NCBI RefSeq assembly: GCF_003258315.1
Contig: NZ_CP030032.1
Location: 3,226,501-3,290,500 of the forward strand
Reading direction: 5' to 3'
DNA length: 64,000 nucleotides
From: Bradymonas sediminis
GTDB taxonomy: Bacteria > Myxococcota_A > Bradymonadia > Bradymonadales > Bradymonadaceae
Part shown: positions 10,575-20,261 of the stretch, in pieces
Layout: every line of letters begins with the position of its first letter
Position numbering within the stretch: the first letter of the stretch is position 1
Program-made: the position numbers and the translations under genes
Notes under the pieces: model-generated
What the model was told of the DNA's origin: nothing
Databases searched by the model: none
What the model saw: only the letters and a program-made list of their open reading frames with translations

Positions 10575-11897
10575 GTGAATAGTGAGTTCTTCCCCAAGGT
10601 ATTAGACCTCTTGTTGGACACCGTCTGCGTGTTAGACGAAGAGGGACGATTTATTTACGCCAGCGCATCCTGCCTCGATACCTTTGGATACACCCGCGAG
10701 GAGTTGAACCAGCGGTTATTTATCGAATTGGTGCACCCGGAAGACCTTGAGCGCACGCTCCAGGCGGCCTCCGAGGACTGGGTAGACAAGCCTGGCGTAC
10801 ACTTCGAGAATCGCTATATCCGCAAAGATGGAAGCATCGTGGACATCATGTGGTCCGGGCGCTGGTTGAAGTCGGAGCAGCTGCGCATCGCTGTCGCGCG
10901 GGACGTGACATCGCTCAAGCGCGCCCAGCGCAAACAAGCCGCGCTCTACCAGATATCGGAGGCAGGCCAGGGCAGCGACGGCCTGCCGGTGCTCTGCGAG
11001 CAAATCCACGCGATTGTCTCGGAGTTGCTGTCGGCCCAGAACTTCAGCCTGGTCTTATATGATCGCGAGCGAGAAATGATCTCGGTGCCCTACTCGGCAG
11101 GCGAGGTCGTCTCGGCTGAGCGACCCCAGCGTGTGACGCCGGGCTCCCCCATCGCCCGAGTGCTCGCCGCCCGAAGCCCTGTCTTCATGACGGTCCAGGT
11201 GGACTCGGGCGAAGGGCAAGTAGCCGGGGCGCGTGAGTGGCTGGGCGTACCGCTGTTGACCAGCGGCGCGGTCATCGGCGCGCTGGTCGTGCAGGGCGAG
11301 GTTGATACCCGGGAATATACCAAAGAAGACCAGGAATTGTTGCAATTTGTCTCCGCACAGATCGCGGCGGCCATCGAGCGCAAACAAGCTGAGACCCACC
11401 TGCGCTATATGGCCGGTCACGACCCGCTGACCGACTTGCCAAATCGCAACCTTTTTCACGACCGCCTCACCGTCGCGGTTAACCGAGCAAAGCGCGACAA
11501 CGAGCACCTCGCCTTGCTCTATCTGGACCTCAACGACTTCAAGCAAATCAACGACACCCTCGGGCATGAAGCCGGCGACCAGGTGCTGCGCGAGGTCGCC
11601 AAGCGGCTGTCAGGGTGCCTGCGCGAGTCCGACACCGTCGCGCGCATCGGCGGCGACGAGTTCACCGCGCTCTTGCCGAATTGCCAGGGGGAGCGTTGCT
11701 TGCCCCTGATGATCAACCGGATCCGCGACGCCCTTCGGCCCCCCTTCGAGGCGGGCGACCAACACCTGACGCTGAGCGCGAGCATCGGCGCCGCGGTCTA
11801 CCCCGAGCACGGCCAAAACTATAACCAATTGCTGCGGCACGCTGACCAACGGATGTATGTCGACAAGGCACGAAAACCCTCTGCGTCCCTATATTGA
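10575..11897 (+). CDS. PAS-GAF-GGDEF diguanylate cyclase
   Basis: The open frame extends further upstream, but the PAS domain begins right after GTG 10575 (NSEFFPKVLDLLLDTVCVLD), which I take as the start, giving 440 residues. The order is PAS (about residues 10-120, with VLDEEGRFIYASASCLDTFG), GAF (about 135-270) and GGDEF (about 280-440, with GHDPLTDLPNRNLFHDRL). The active-site motif is the canonical GGDEF, and an RxxD inhibitory site (RESD) lies exactly five residues before it, so it should make c-di-GMP with product feedback. No membrane segment is present, so it probably senses a cytoplasmic ligand through PAS or GAF. A strong terminator follows. Confidence 0.9.
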   Translation: MNSEFFPKVLDLLLDTVCVLDEEGRFIYASASCLDTFGYTREELNQRLFIELVHPEDLERTLQAASEDWVDKPGVHFENRYIRKDGSIVDIMWSGRWLKSEQLRIAVARDVTSLKRAQRKQAALYQISEAGQGSDGLPVLCEQIHAIVSELLSAQNFSLVLYDREREMISVPYSAGEVVSAERPQRVTPGSPIARVLAARSPVFMTVQVDSGEGQVAGAREWLGVPLLTSGAVIGALVVQGEVDTREYTKEDQELLQFVSAQIAAAIERKQAETHLRYMAGHDPLTDLPNRNLFHDRLTVAVNRAKRDNEHLALLYLDLNDFKQINDTLGHEAGDQVLREVAKRLSGCLRESDTVARIGGDEFTALLPNCQGERCLPLMINRIRDALRPPFEAGDQHLTLSASIGAAVYPEHGQNYNQLLRHADQRMYVDKARKPSASLY

Positions 11898-11943
11898 TTA
11901 ATTGATTGATTGGTCGGGCGCGGGCGCACATGGCTCGAAACAA

Positions 11944-11979
11944 AAAGCCGGGGCGGCCCCGAAAGGCCGCCCCGGCTTT
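11944..11979. terminator. Bidirectional Rho-independent terminator
   Basis: A perfect 15-bp stem (AAAGCCGGGGCGGCC and its complement) with a six-base loop lies between the convergent diguanylate cyclase and beta-helix lipoprotein genes. It has A/T runs on both sides. Confidence 0.9.
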
Positions 11980-12012
11980 GTTAACAAAAGCTGGGGTTAA
12001 CAGACGCTCGAA

Positions 12013-13839
12013 TCATAGACACTCGAACAACCCGTCGCCCACGAAATCGTCACCGGTATTATCCTGAAAGCTCACATCGCTACAAGGCGTCACGCTTGAG
12101 CCATCATCAACCGACAGGCCAAAGCCACCGCTCCCTGCGATTTTGACGTCCGTCATCGACACCTTGGAGTTGTCATTGCCACCGCCCCGCAGATAGACGC
12201 CAGCCCGACTGCGATCGCCGCCGTGCCAACCGTCGCTTCCAGCGTAGAGAATATCGGCATTTGCGATGATATTCTTAGAACTCAGGGATTTATGAAAATA
12301 AATTCCCTTCCAAAACCCGTTAACGGTCTCACCATCAGCCGCGATGAACTGGATGCGATCGCCTACCGAACCGTCGGCAGCCAGGGTGCCCCCCTCAACG
12401 TCCAGGCCGGCGCCCTGCTGGAATTCGAACGTCATACCCGGTGACAGCGTAAGGTCGCTGGTGACTTTAAGAGTGCCAGCAGCGCGGTATGGCACCTGAA
12501 GGGCGTTCCACATTTGACTCGTCGAAATCTCGCGCCCATAGGTGCCGTCGCCGATAAGCACGTAGGACGCGTCATTGCCCGAAAAGCTGAGGTCCGCGGC
12601 CAACCCGCTGACCGCATTGGCGGCGATGGAAATCGGCAAATCGTTATTCTCGAAGGAGGTCGAGGCCACCGACAAGTCAACGCCGTCTGTGTCGGCCAAA
12701 ATCGCGGTCGCTGCGTTCTCGCGGAACACCGAATTGCTGATGCTCAACGAAACGCCCTCAGCCCGCGCGAATACCCCTGCGGTGGAGGTGCCGCCATGCC
12801 AATTGGTGGAACCGGCGTACTCGAGCGCGACGAAATCCAATTGGTTGGCGCTTGAGCGGGTTTCGTAGAAATAGAGCCCAGCCCAGAACCCGCGCTGGGG
12901 CTCCGCACCGGTCAACGTGATCATCTCCTCGGCGGTTCCGACCGCCGTCAAGCGTCCCTCGCCGCTGATCTCGACGCCCTTATCCTGCTCAAACTCAATC
13001 GTGACACCCGGCTCCAGCGTGAGCGTTTTGGCCAGTTTCAGGGTACCGCTGACATGATAAGGCACTGCGAAGGCTTGCCAGGTCTGCTCGACATCGATGG
13101 TCTCGGTCGTCAGGCCGGTGCGGATATAAGAATGCTCGTTCTCCTCAAAGCTAAGCTCGGAGAGATTCCCCAGAAGATTGGAGTGCAGCCACAACGGCGC
13201 TTCATTCTTGCTGAACGTGCTGCTCTCCAACTTAAAATCGACGCCGCCATCATCGGCCACGATCGCCGCCTGGGCGTTCTCGCTGAAGGTGGTGTTGCTG
13301 ATATGCAGGCGATTGCTGGCGCTGCGCAGGAAAATCCCCCCGCGCGATACCTCGCCGCCGTGCCACTGAGCACTGCCGGCGTGCGAGAGGACAACATGCT
13401 CCAATTTATTATCAGGCGAGCTTGACCCGTAAAAATGCAGCCCGGCCCAATGCCCGCGTTCTTTGACTGCCCCGCTCAAGACAATCTTATTATCTGCGGC
13501 TCCGATCGCTGAGAGGGCGCCATTGCCCGAAAACTGCAAACCCGCATCTTGGCCGAACTCGATCACAACCCCCGGCTTCAGCGTGAGCGTTCCATCATCG
13601 ATTGTGATGGTGCTCTCGACCATATAGCAACCCGCCTCCAGTGTGCGCCCCCCGTTCAGGTCGTCGCGCACCAGGAGCAGCGGATTTGTGCAGGAAAGCT
13701 CTCCATTCGAGTTATCCGGATCAGCATCATCTCCGCAGGCGCCGAGCAGCGGAGCCGCCAGGGAGAGCGCCAAAACGCCCGGGATAAAACGCGTGCGAAT
13801 CAGCGAATTGGGAAGAAAATTCATATGGAACTTCGTCAT
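12013..13839 (-). CDS. Large right-handed beta-helix lipoprotein
   Basis: A 608-residue protein. AGAGG lies six bases before ATG 13839. The signal ends in a lipobox (LLGAC, C35). Three long repeated modules follow, each opening with a phrase like LTLEPGVTIEFEQDKGVEISG and passing through FWAGLYFYETRSSANQLDFV, AGSTNWHGG and SISNSVFRENAATAIL. This pattern is typical of parallel beta-helix surface proteins. It has a clear paralogue at 16675-18531 with the same phrases (DLNGG, LKPGxxIxF, HWxGLxF, ANADILY). Role unknown; probably outer-membrane anchored. It ends 34 bases from a terminator shared with the diguanylate cyclase. Confidence 0.75.
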   Translation of the reverse strand: MTKFHMNFLPNSLIRTRFIPGVLALSLAAPLLGACGDDADPDNSNGELSCTNPLLLVRDDLNGGRTLEAGCYMVESTITIDDGTLTLKPGVVIEFGQDAGLQFSGNGALSAIGAADNKIVLSGAVKERGHWAGLHFYGSSSPDNKLEHVVLSHAGSAQWHGGEVSRGGIFLRSASNRLHISNTTFSENAQAAIVADDGGVDFKLESSTFSKNEAPLWLHSNLLGNLSELSFEENEHSYIRTGLTTETIDVEQTWQAFAVPYHVSGTLKLAKTLTLEPGVTIEFEQDKGVEISGEGRLTAVGTAEEMITLTGAEPQRGFWAGLYFYETRSSANQLDFVALEYAGSTNWHGGTSTAGVFARAEGVSLSISNSVFRENAATAILADTDGVDLSVASTSFENNDLPISIAANAVSGLAADLSFSGNDASYVLIGDGTYGREISTSQMWNALQVPYRAAGTLKVTSDLTLSPGMTFEFQQGAGLDVEGGTLAADGSVGDRIQFIAADGETVNGFWKGIYFHKSLSSKNIIANADILYAGSDGWHGGDRSRAGVYLRGGGNDNSKVSMTDVKIAGSGGFGLSVDDGSSVTPCSDVSFQDNTGDDFVGDGLFECL

Positions 13840-14244
13840 GTTAGACCTCTCTTATCATTATCGAATTTCAACAACGTATTTGAACGAGTGAATACAGGAT
13901 GCTGCACTAAACCATTGACACACTTCCCAGTTAATTTATTACGTCGGAGTGCAGGCACGATCTCGACACCCCCAACCGTGCGATATGGGCTTTGCTGAGC
14001 ACTTCTGGCTCAACTCAATACCTCCTCATTCATCATGATGGGAATCTCCAACGTGTCTCAAAAAGAGCCGACCTAATATTACCTTCCTACTGGGTTATAC
14101 GTGCGTTAACTCGAAATATTTAATTTTTTTTTAAATCCCTGATGCTCACCGAGTTCAACGCCCTGGCGCGTCTCAGACCATGACAGCACTATTTTCTGGT
14201 ACCTGGGCACGTCGCGCGACTCCAAAAGGGCCCAAGAAAGACAA
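13840..14244. other. Gene-free, AT-richer intergenic stretch
   Basis: No credible coding frame or RNA gene is seen. The stretch holds the upstream region of the 13839 gene. It contains a plus-strand TTGACA (13915-13920) with TATTAC sixteen bases downstream that is not followed by any plus-strand gene, and an A/T-rich island around 14115-14135. Confidence 0.5.
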
Positions 14245-14274
14245 AGAGCGCGGAGCTCAAAGGCCCCGCGCTCT
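14245..14274 (-). terminator. Rho-independent terminator of the IgGFc-like gene
   Basis: The stem AGAGCGCGG / CCGCGCTCT lies 54 bases past the stop codon of the minus-strand gene. Read on that strand, it is followed by a T-rich tract (TTTGTCTTTCTT). Confidence 0.75.
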
Positions 14275-14327
14275 ATCAACCCATGGCATTGCGTTGTGGC
14301 GCCGGCCTGAGCGACCGCCTCGCCGGC

Positions 14328-16364
14328 TCAATCCGGCAGGATAATCCCGCCCGAAAACGCGTAGCTGATATAATCATCAATCCCGTGAACCACGACGCCA
14401 AACGGTTGGTCGGCGCTGGCGCGATGGACGCCACCGGCGAGCGACTCAACCAGCTTATAGGACCAAGCGCTATTGCCGCCCACTGGCGTGAAGGTCGAGG
14501 CCGCGACGGTCGCGCCATCCAACTCAATATCAACGCCGGTAGGCGCGATAAGCGTCACGAAGTTCATGGCGTATTGGTCGGGGACCAAAAAGACATAATC
14601 ATCGCGGAATTGCTGGACCGCCGGCGGCAGCAAGAAGGCCGGGTCGCCCATCTCAAGCGTCGAGGTCTGACCGCCGATCATGAACTGAGCCACCATGATG
14701 GCGTCGCTCGCCTCAAGCTCGAACGCATGCGGCGCGTGGAGCTGGCGCACCTGACCGCGGTTCAACGTAATGCTCGAGAGGCCGTTGACCGGCGGGTCGA
14801 TCGCGATGACGGTATTATTGCGCGCCGCGGTGACCTTATAGACCGCGAAGTCATTGACGCCGCGGCTATAGAAGGGCGTCGCCACATAGGAGGTCCCCCA
14901 GCTTTCGGTGGGGAAGAGTTGCTGCTCGATATGGTCGCCGGCTTTGAGGCTGTCCATGCATTTGAGGGAGCCGGACTCCAGGTCGTTGCCACAGATGCCG
15001 GAGCAACACTCGGCGTTAAGCGAGCAGCTCACCCCGGATGACACACAGCCCGTCGCCGGGCTCGAAGCGACCGGCGCATCGGGAATATTAACCAACGTCG
15101 CACCGACGAAGACCGCGACCGGTTGATTGGAGGTGACCACCGTCCCGGAGAGGTCTGTATTCGCGCTGGAGCCAAATCCCCCCGACGTGGCCGACAGGTG
15201 AAGCACCTGATGGCGAGAGGCCGAGAAGGTCTGCGAGCTATTGGCCGCCATCGACCCCGCCGAGCCACCCGACAGGGCGACCGGACCGGAGACCTGGATG
15301 CTCGTATTGTCATGGATCGCGACCACATCAATATAGGTATCGGCGGCCCCGAGACCCGGCATGGGGAATGGGATGTCGCCCATGCTCGGCGGCCCTGGCC
15401 AGTTCAGTACGATATGCTCGTTGCCCAGCGCGTTGGTCGGCAGCAAGAGCGAGGCGTCGCTGGTTTCGCTACCGACGCCCGGGTTATTCAGGGGCGCAAA
15501 TTGCGTGGCGATGACTGGCTTGCTGGTGTTGATCACGTAGATCTGGTTGGACACCCCGGCCTCGCCAATCATCGGCGAGACAGGGAAGTTAAGAATCGTG
15601 CTCTGCTGCGGATTGATCGACTGGGGCGGCATATTCAAATTGCTGACGCCCGGGCTGGTCACGTTCACCGTCACCACTTCGTTGCCCGGGTTCGAGACCA
15701 CCACAGAATGCCCCTGAGCGCGGATACCATTGGCCTGATTCAGGCGCATGCTTACGTATTGGCAGCCGATATTGGACTTCTCGCCAATCACGCTATTGCA
15801 GCCCGAGACACATTGGCCGTTCTCGCACACTTCATCGCCGCCGCATTGCACCCGTCCCCCGTAGCCCCCGCCGTCGGCCGAGCAGGTCTCGTACTGAGTC
15901 GCCGAGACGCAGCGGGTAACGCCCGGGGCACACACCGCGCCGTCCGGCACGCAACTGCCGTTTTGACAGGTCGAGTTGGCGCCGCAAGTTTCGCTCAGCT
16001 CATATTGCCCGGCCAAACAAATCTCGGCATTGCCGCCATTACAGCGACGCTGACCAGCCACACATTGCCCACCGGGCGTCGCATCAGGCTCAGTGGAGCC
16101 GCCGTCGGTGGAGGGCGTTGTGTCGCCCTGTTCGCGCGTATCCGGCGCACCCGGCGTAACTCCGGCATCGGTGGTCCCTGGCCCTTCGCGCCCAATATAA
16201 CGACATTGGCCGGTCAACGGGTTTATCTCCATGCCCTGTGCGCACGCAGCCGCGCCATCCTTCGCCTCATCGTCATCGCTGCAGCCCACCAGGGCGAGCA
16301 TAAGACATAAAGCGAGCGAATATCCCAACGAAATAGCCGGCCGACGGGCCCAAATATTTAACAT
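14328..16364 (-). CDS. IgGFc-binding-like lipoprotein with cysteine-rich N-terminus
   Basis: The start at 16364 is chosen for AAGGA six bases upstream and a clean lipoprotein signal (LMLALVGC, C28), giving 678 residues. A Thr/Pro/Gly linker is followed by two short cysteine-rich modules (GQCVAGQRRCNGGNAEICL; CAPGVTRCVSATQYETC). From about residue 195 comes a long domain (NIGCQYVSMRLNQ, HSVVVSNPGNEVVTVNV) of the IgGFc-binding N-terminal type, seen in many predatory and soil bacteria as a surface adhesion module. A disulfide insert (CVSSGVSCSLNAECCSGICG) interrupts it. The adhesion role is inferred from the family. It is a single-gene unit between two beta-helix lipoprotein genes. Confidence 0.75.
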   Translation of the reverse strand: MLNIWARRPAISLGYSLALCLMLALVGCSDDDEAKDGAAACAQGMEINPLTGQCRYIGREGPGTTDAGVTPGAPDTREQGDTTPSTDGGSTEPDATPGGQCVAGQRRCNGGNAEICLAGQYELSETCGANSTCQNGSCVPDGAVCAPGVTRCVSATQYETCSADGGGYGGRVQCGGDEVCENGQCVSGCNSVIGEKSNIGCQYVSMRLNQANGIRAQGHSVVVSNPGNEVVTVNVTSPGVSNLNMPPQSINPQQSTILNFPVSPMIGEAGVSNQIYVINTSKPVIATQFAPLNNPGVGSETSDASLLLPTNALGNEHIVLNWPGPPSMGDIPFPMPGLGAADTYIDVVAIHDNTSIQVSGPVALSGGSAGSMAANSSQTFSASRHQVLHLSATSGGFGSSANTDLSGTVVTSNQPVAVFVGATLVNIPDAPVASSPATGCVSSGVSCSLNAECCSGICGNDLESGSLKCMDSLKAGDHIEQQLFPTESWGTSYVATPFYSRGVNDFAVYKVTAARNNTVIAIDPPVNGLSSITLNRGQVRQLHAPHAFELEASDAIMVAQFMIGGQTSTLEMGDPAFLLPPAVQQFRDDYVFLVPDQYAMNFVTLIAPTGVDIELDGATVAASTFTPVGGNSAWSYKLVESLAGGVHRASADQPFGVVVHGIDDYISYAFSGGIILPD

Positions 16365-16674
16365 TTTCTTTCCTTCAATCATGCGTCTAACGGTAGTTTG
16401 CACCCTCACAGCAGCAGACGCGAAGGTCTACCGGCATTTGTGGTCTTCTAGCAATAGCAGAGCCTGGCCAACAAGCCCAACGGAGCGAAGATATTATCTC
16501 ATCGAATGAACTCGCGCGACCGCCGCGACCCCCGCCCTGCCCCGACACCAACGCCCTAGACTTTGGCGCGCCGGGGAGCACCCTTTAAGGGCCGAGATTC
16601 GGGCAGTGATCGTTGCTACGGCGTCCCTCTGGCCTCACCCCACCGATTTGATGATGATTGAAGGGAGACCCACT
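16365..16674. other. Divergent intergenic region
   Basis: About 310 bases between the divergent IgGFc-like and beta-helix lipoprotein genes. It must hold both promoters. I see no further open frame, hairpin or repeat I can support. Confidence 0.5.
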
Positions 16675-18531
16675 ATGCGCCTTCGCGGGCCACTCATTGC
16701 GCAGCCATTGTCCGTCGAGCGACTCAAGATTTCGCTTCTATTTGTCGGCTTATTCTGCGCCTTTTTGAGCGCCTGCGAGAGCGCGACCGATGCGGACACG
16801 CCTGAGAATAATACGGCGCGTCCCGACGCGACCAATCCCATCGACTCAAGCTGTCCCGAACGTGTTTTATTGACCCAGGAGGATCTGAACGGCGGCCCAT
16901 CGCTGCGCAGAAAATGCTATCGCGTCGAGCAGCGCCTCACCGTCACCCGCGGCCTGTTCAAGCTCAAGCCCGGGACGTCCATCGTCTTCTCGGCCGACGC
17001 CGGTCTCAGGTTCTCCCATACCGGGGGGATCGCCGCGGTCGGCACCGCCGATGAAAAAATCACATTTAGCGGCACTGCGCAGGCACGCGGCCATTGGAGG
17101 GGGCTCTATTTCGACGCGTCCAACACGACCCAGAGCAAACTCGCGCACGTTGTCTTGGCTCACGCGGGAAGCGCGCCGTGGCACACCGGCCGGCGCTCCC
17201 AGGCCGGGGTCTATCTTCAAAGCAACGCCTCGAGCCTGAGTATCAGCAACTCGACCTTCGCCAAGAACGCGCGCGCCGCGCTCTTTGCCGAATCCGGCGA
17301 CGCCCTATTTAGCCTCGATAACACCGCGTTTATCGACAACGAATCCCCCCTTTGGCTGCACGCCAATCAAATCGGCAGGCTCGCCTCGTTGAGCTTCTCG
17401 GAGAATGACAACGCCTATATTCTCACCGGCATCACCCCTCAGGAGGTCACGACTGACCAGATTTGGAAAGCCTTCGAGCTGCCCTACCGCGCCGAGCACA
17501 CCCTGAGCATTCAGGCCAAACTGAATATCGACCCCGGCGTCACCATCGAGTTCAAAAAAGATGCAGGTGTTGAGGTTGGCCGCGACGGTGCGCTCATCGC
17601 CCAGGGCACCGGCAATAAGCGCGTCTCCTTGAGCGGCGTCGACAAGGCGCGCGGCGCCTGGAAAGGCATCTATTTCAATCGCAGCGCGTCGAGCGAGAAC
17701 CGCCTGGCGTTTGCCCGCGTCGAATACGCCGGCGGCGCGCCCTGGCGCTGGGACGCCTCCACGGCCGGGGTCTATCTGCGCGGCAGCGAAAATCAATTGA
17801 CGATTCGCGACACCATCTTTCGCGAAAATGCGGCGGCCGCCCTCTTCGCCGACGGCGCGAGCGTCGCGCTCTCGGTGGAATCCTCAACCTTCGAAAACAA
17901 CGCGTTGCCCATCTGGTTAAAGCCGAATGCCGTCGGCCAGTTGGGGGAAGGCAATCGATTCGCCGACAACGACGCGGCCTATATTCTGCTGGGTGTGGAC
18001 GGCTCCGCGGGCGAAGTCAGCACCAGCCAGACCTGGCTCGGCCAGCCCGTTCCCTACCGCGCGCGCCAGCCGATTGAAGTCACCGGCGACCTGCGCATCT
18101 CGCCGGGCACCACCCTCACCTTCGAGCAAGACCTGGGCTTGACGGTCGACGGCGGATCGCTTCGCGCCGACGGCTCCGGCGGCAGGCGAATCAAGTTCAT
18201 CGCGGCCGACGACAAGACCTCCCCGGGCTCCTGGGCGGGCATCTTTTTTATCCGCAGCAAGAGCGACAAAAATATCATCGCAAACGCCGATATTTTATAT
18301 GGGGGCGGCAGAAAATGGCATGGAGGGGCGAGCAGCCAGGCCAATATTTTCTTGCGCGGAGGCGGAAGCGTTGACTCCAGCCTGGCGCTGTCGAACGTCA
18401 AAATCGCAGGAAGCGCGAAATACGGCATCTCGGTCGAAGACGGCTCGACCATCGCCCCCTGCGAGAATGTCAGGCTAAGCAACAATACCCACGAAGATAT
18501 CTCGGGCGATGGCGCGAGCGCGTGTCGTTGA
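16675..18531 (+). CDS. Large right-handed beta-helix lipoprotein (paralogue of 12013-13839)
   Basis: The open frame begins earlier, but ATG 16675 has AGGGAG seven bases upstream and opens a lipoprotein signal ending FLSAC (C34); 618 residues. Three repeated modules follow (LFKLKPGTSIVFSADAGLRF, LNIDPGVTIEFKKDAGVEVG, LRISPGTTLTFEQDLGLTVD). Each is followed by beta-helix turns with HWRGLYF/AWKGIYF and AGSAPWH/AGGAPWR. The ending NVRLSNNTHEDISGDG parallels the C-terminus of the 12013-13839 protein. Surface location is likely; the ligand is unknown. It converges on the porin gene with only seven bases between stops and no terminator hairpin there. Confidence 0.75.
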   Translation: MRLRGPLIAQPLSVERLKISLLFVGLFCAFLSACESATDADTPENNTARPDATNPIDSSCPERVLLTQEDLNGGPSLRRKCYRVEQRLTVTRGLFKLKPGTSIVFSADAGLRFSHTGGIAAVGTADEKITFSGTAQARGHWRGLYFDASNTTQSKLAHVVLAHAGSAPWHTGRRSQAGVYLQSNASSLSISNSTFAKNARAALFAESGDALFSLDNTAFIDNESPLWLHANQIGRLASLSFSENDNAYILTGITPQEVTTDQIWKAFELPYRAEHTLSIQAKLNIDPGVTIEFKKDAGVEVGRDGALIAQGTGNKRVSLSGVDKARGAWKGIYFNRSASSENRLAFARVEYAGGAPWRWDASTAGVYLRGSENQLTIRDTIFRENAAAALFADGASVALSVESSTFENNALPIWLKPNAVGQLGEGNRFADNDAAYILLGVDGSAGEVSTSQTWLGQPVPYRARQPIEVTGDLRISPGTTLTFEQDLGLTVDGGSLRADGSGGRRIKFIAADDKTSPGSWAGIFFIRSKSDKNIIANADILYGGGRKWHGGASSQANIFLRGGGSVDSSLALSNVKIAGSAKYGISVEDGSTIAPCENVRLSNNTHEDISGDGASACR

Positions 18532-18538
18532 TAGAAGC

Positions 18539-19843
18539 TCAGAAATAGGTCGCCAACCCGAGTTGGGCGAGCATCCCGCGCTCGGGTTTATTGCCCACCA
18601 GGTCGCTGACCCAATCCAGCCCGTAGTTCAGGCGAATGACGGTCTCTTCGCCAGGACGAAGCGCCAGCGATGCGGTGGCCCGCGCGTGCTCCTCGCCGGC
18701 CGGGTCGCCGTTGCGAAGCTCCCCAAGATGATCGTCGACATATTCGCCGCGCATACCCACCTGCAAAGTGGTGGGTAGGTCGAACATCACCGTGCGCCAC
18801 ACCGGCACCACCGCGTCGACGTGCAACCCCCACTGCTCCTCGCCAAAGCTTGTGCCCAGACTCGCCGGCACCTCGACCGAGGCCCAGGCGACCTCGCCGC
18901 GCAGCTCCACCCAGCGGTGCGCGAAGCCAAAGTCGAGCGCCGCCAGCGTCACGGTGCGCCGCTCATCGATCTCATCGCCGTCGGCTTTGAACGAGTTATA
19001 AGCCCCGTGCCACCCCGAAAGGCCGACCTCAAGCGACTCCGCGTAGCGCAGCGCCAGACGTGCAGTCACCGCAGGCTCGCCGTTATTATCGGCCTCCATC
19101 AACCCGGGCGAGCGCCCGTCGGGGATGCTCGTGCGCCCCATATTATTGTCGACGACGCCATCGCCCAGCCCCTGGGTAAGATAGAGCTGATAGTCCAGCT
19201 CAATCACCCCCAGATCGATAACCCCGTTGGCGCCCGCGCCGACCTCCGAGAAGGTCGACGGGATGACGGTCGTCGACACCAATGGCCGGTCACCAAAGTC
19301 CCATATTGGACCGTCGTGGCTCTGATTAAACGCGCCGACGGGCGGCAAAATGATGCCGCCGCGTACGACAAACTCCGGCGCAATCTCGATATCCAATTGG
19401 GCCGTCTCAAGCTTTATTTCCAGCTCGCCGTCCTCAAACTCAAACTCTAACTCCGAGAGAAAACGAATCCGCGAGCCGATGGGCGCAAAGGCGAAGAGGT
19501 TGAATCGCTGAAAATTAAAGGACATCCCGTCACTGATACCCTCCTCGACCCCGTAGAGCACGCGCGTCTCGGCGTAGCCGCCCATTGAGGCGCGCTGGCC
19601 GCCGACCACAAAGGGGCGGTCGAAGATCGCGTTGGCCAGCGGGTCGGTGTTGAGCGCGGATTGTTTTTCAGCGCCGGACTTCGACCCGGCGTCGCCAGCG
19701 CGCGTCTCTGCCGCGGTCGCGCCAGGCTCATCCTGAGCCCACGCAGTGCTCCCAAACCCGCTCCAGCTCAGCACCAAAATCAGCCCTGCAAGCCAGGGAG
19801 TTTTATTTCGTTCCAACTTAATATCAGCCAATCGAGAGAACAT
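18539..19843 (-). CDS. Porin-like outer-membrane beta-barrel protein
   Basis: The start at 19843 has GGGA upstream and a Sec signal (LILVLSWSGFGSTAWA, cleavage before QDE); 434 residues. After a short polar linker, the protein is made of amphipathic strands alternating with turns (LRFLSELEFEFEDGELEIKL-like) and ends in a C-terminal aromatic residue (LGLATYF), the hallmark of outer-membrane barrels. It resembles phosphate-selective-type porins in general pattern, without a specific match. The gene start overlaps the end of the Rieske gene by 20 bases, so the porin is translated with the di-haem oxidoreductase and Rieske genes. It may supply substrate to these periplasmic redox proteins; that is inference. 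Confidence 0.7.
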   Translation of the reverse strand: MFSRLADIKLERNKTPWLAGLILVLSWSGFGSTAWAQDEPGATAAETRAGDAGSKSGAEKQSALNTDPLANAIFDRPFVVGGQRASMGGYAETRVLYGVEEGISDGMSFNFQRFNLFAFAPIGSRIRFLSELEFEFEDGELEIKLETAQLDIEIAPEFVVRGGIILPPVGAFNQSHDGPIWDFGDRPLVSTTVIPSTFSEVGAGANGVIDLGVIELDYQLYLTQGLGDGVVDNNMGRTSIPDGRSPGLMEADNNGEPAVTARLALRYAESLEVGLSGWHGAYNSFKADGDEIDERRTVTLAALDFGFAHRWVELRGEVAWASVEVPASLGTSFGEEQWGLHVDAVVPVWRTVMFDLPTTLQVGMRGEYVDDHLGELRNGDPAGEEHARATASLALRPGEETVIRLNYGLDWVSDLVGNKPERGMLAQLGLATYF

Positions 19844-20261
19844 CGTTTTTCCCAAGTAAGAGCATATCACCCTGGCGAGTGACGTTGATCATTTTTAGAG
19901 GCACCTGGGCGGGGCCCTGAAGGACCTCGCCGCGCGGCGTAAAGCGGCTGCCGTGGCAGGGGCAATGCAGCTCGTCGCTGCGCACCTGAAGCCCGCACCC
20001 CCGGTGGGTGCAGCTCAGCTCGACGGCGATATATTCATCGCCCTCGCGCGTGATTAAAAAGGTCTTTCGGCCATTTGGCGGCACCAGCACCAGATGCTCA
20101 TCGTCGCCGAACGCCGAGATGGGCACCGAGACCGTTTCTGCCGCAGCCTCGGGCTGCAAAAGATAGCGCGGCACCCCGGCGCACCCGACAAGCGCGCTGC
20201 CGATGGCGCCAAGGCATGCGGCCTTCATGAAGGCTCGACGTGTCAGCTCATTGGCACTCAT
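19824..20261 (-). CDS. Tat-exported Rieske [2Fe-2S] lipoprotein
   Basis: A 145-residue protein. The N-terminus has a twin-arginine motif (TRRAFMKAA) and a possible lipobox (SALVGC, C27), so it is likely folded in the cytoplasm, exported by Tat and lipid-anchored. Rieske ligands are C84-T-H86 and C100-P-C102-H103; C89 and C102 can form the usual disulfide. Its start overlaps the stop of the di-haem oxidoreductase gene by four bases, and its end overlaps the porin start. It probably passes electrons to or from the di-haem enzyme. It is distinct from the Rieske protein at 5511-6062 (shorter, no long N-terminal extension). Confidence 0.85.
   Translation of the reverse strand: MSANELTRRAFMKAACLGAIGSALVGCAGVPRYLLQPEAAAETVSVPISAFGDDEHLVLVPPNGRKTFLITREGDEYIAVELSCTHRGCGLQVRSDELHCPCHGSRFTPRGEVLQGPAQVPLKMINVTRQGDMLLLGKNDVLSIG

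Noticed and set aside
15123-16310. Plus-strand 395-codon frame opposite the IgGFc-like gene
   Set aside because: Composition is Arg/His/Gly-rich without any domain; typical shadow frame.
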